Shown one piece after another: positions 14,641-14,670 of a stretch of 14,670 nt of DNA. The notes under the pieces are model-generated. The model saw nothing but the letters and a program-made list of their open reading frames with translations, made no database searches and was not told where the DNA came from. A program made the translations under genes and the position numbers. Every line of letters starts with the position of its first letter. The stretch's first letter is position 1. Source of the DNA: JBBQXY01 sp051004815 (GTDB taxonomy: Bacteria; Chloroflexota; Ktedonobacteria; Ktedonobacterales; Ktedonobacteraceae); NCBI GenBank assembly GCA_051004815.1, contig JBPCJY010000191.1:1-14670 (forward strand). Direction: 5' to 3'.

Positions 14641-14670
14641 AGCACACACTTCCTTCATACACTGACTGTA

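Noticed and set aside
1..14670. tRNA, rRNA, CRISPR array, prophage or insertion sequence genes
   Set aside because: No cloverleaf, rRNA core segment, regularly spaced repeat array, transposase or integrase was recognised. The only mobile-like items are the short palindromic repeats.

Overview
This window looks like a chromosomal segment of a Chloroflexota bacterium, most likely a Ktedonobacteria-type one. The basis is inference: GC content that looks moderate by eye, a secreted S53 (sedolisin) peptidase with tandem C-terminal repeats of a kind I associate with Chloroflexota and Actinobacteria, intergenic palindromic repeats resembling those scattered through Ktedonobacter-like genomes, and a GyrA diverged from proteobacterial enzymes. 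No tRNA, rRNA, CRISPR array, transposase or phage gene was seen. All main genes appear intact.

Layout. 1-144: no gene, but an imperfect intergenic palindrome and a probable terminator for the gene that follows on the minus strand. 145-3408 (-): secreted S53 peptidase with four tandem C-terminal repeats. 3409-3842: intergenic region with a perfect 34-bp inverted repeat between two copies of a 23-bp direct repeat; the second copy carries the ribosome binding site of the next gene. 3843-5647 (+): ECF sigma factor and membrane anti-sigma factor with a zinc-finger-type HxxxCxxC motif, overlapping by ATGA. 5776-6957 (+): thiolase behind a strong sigma70-type promoter. 6963-7016: a long bidirectional terminator between the converging thiolase and gyrA. 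7020-9578 (-): gyrA. 9579-9950: divergent regulatory region with a gyrA promoter on one side and, on the other, a possible 30-codon leader ORF with a terminator-like hairpin. 9951-12197 (+): a CvpA-like membrane protein and a duplicated bPH2-domain membrane protein ending in a PASTA domain. 12166-14523 (-): a two-component system (OmpR-type regulator, then histidine kinase), converging on and overlapping the bPH2/PASTA gene by 32 bp. 14524-14670: the regulator's promoter region, with a 9-bp direct repeat at 11-bp period that is a good candidate operator.

How the parts may work together. The sigma/anti-sigma pair is a cell-envelope signalling switch divergent from a secreted acid-type protease, so co-regulation is possible but unproven. 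The two-component system is a second envelope sensor. The CvpA-like and bPH2/PASTA proteins form a probable two-gene membrane operon of unknown function. Thiolase (central acyl-CoA metabolism) and gyrase are housekeeping genes. I see no single large new system. The most unusual items are the bPH2-bPH2-PASTA architecture, the palindromic element inserted at the sigma-factor translation start, and the valine at the key quinolone-contact position of GyrA.
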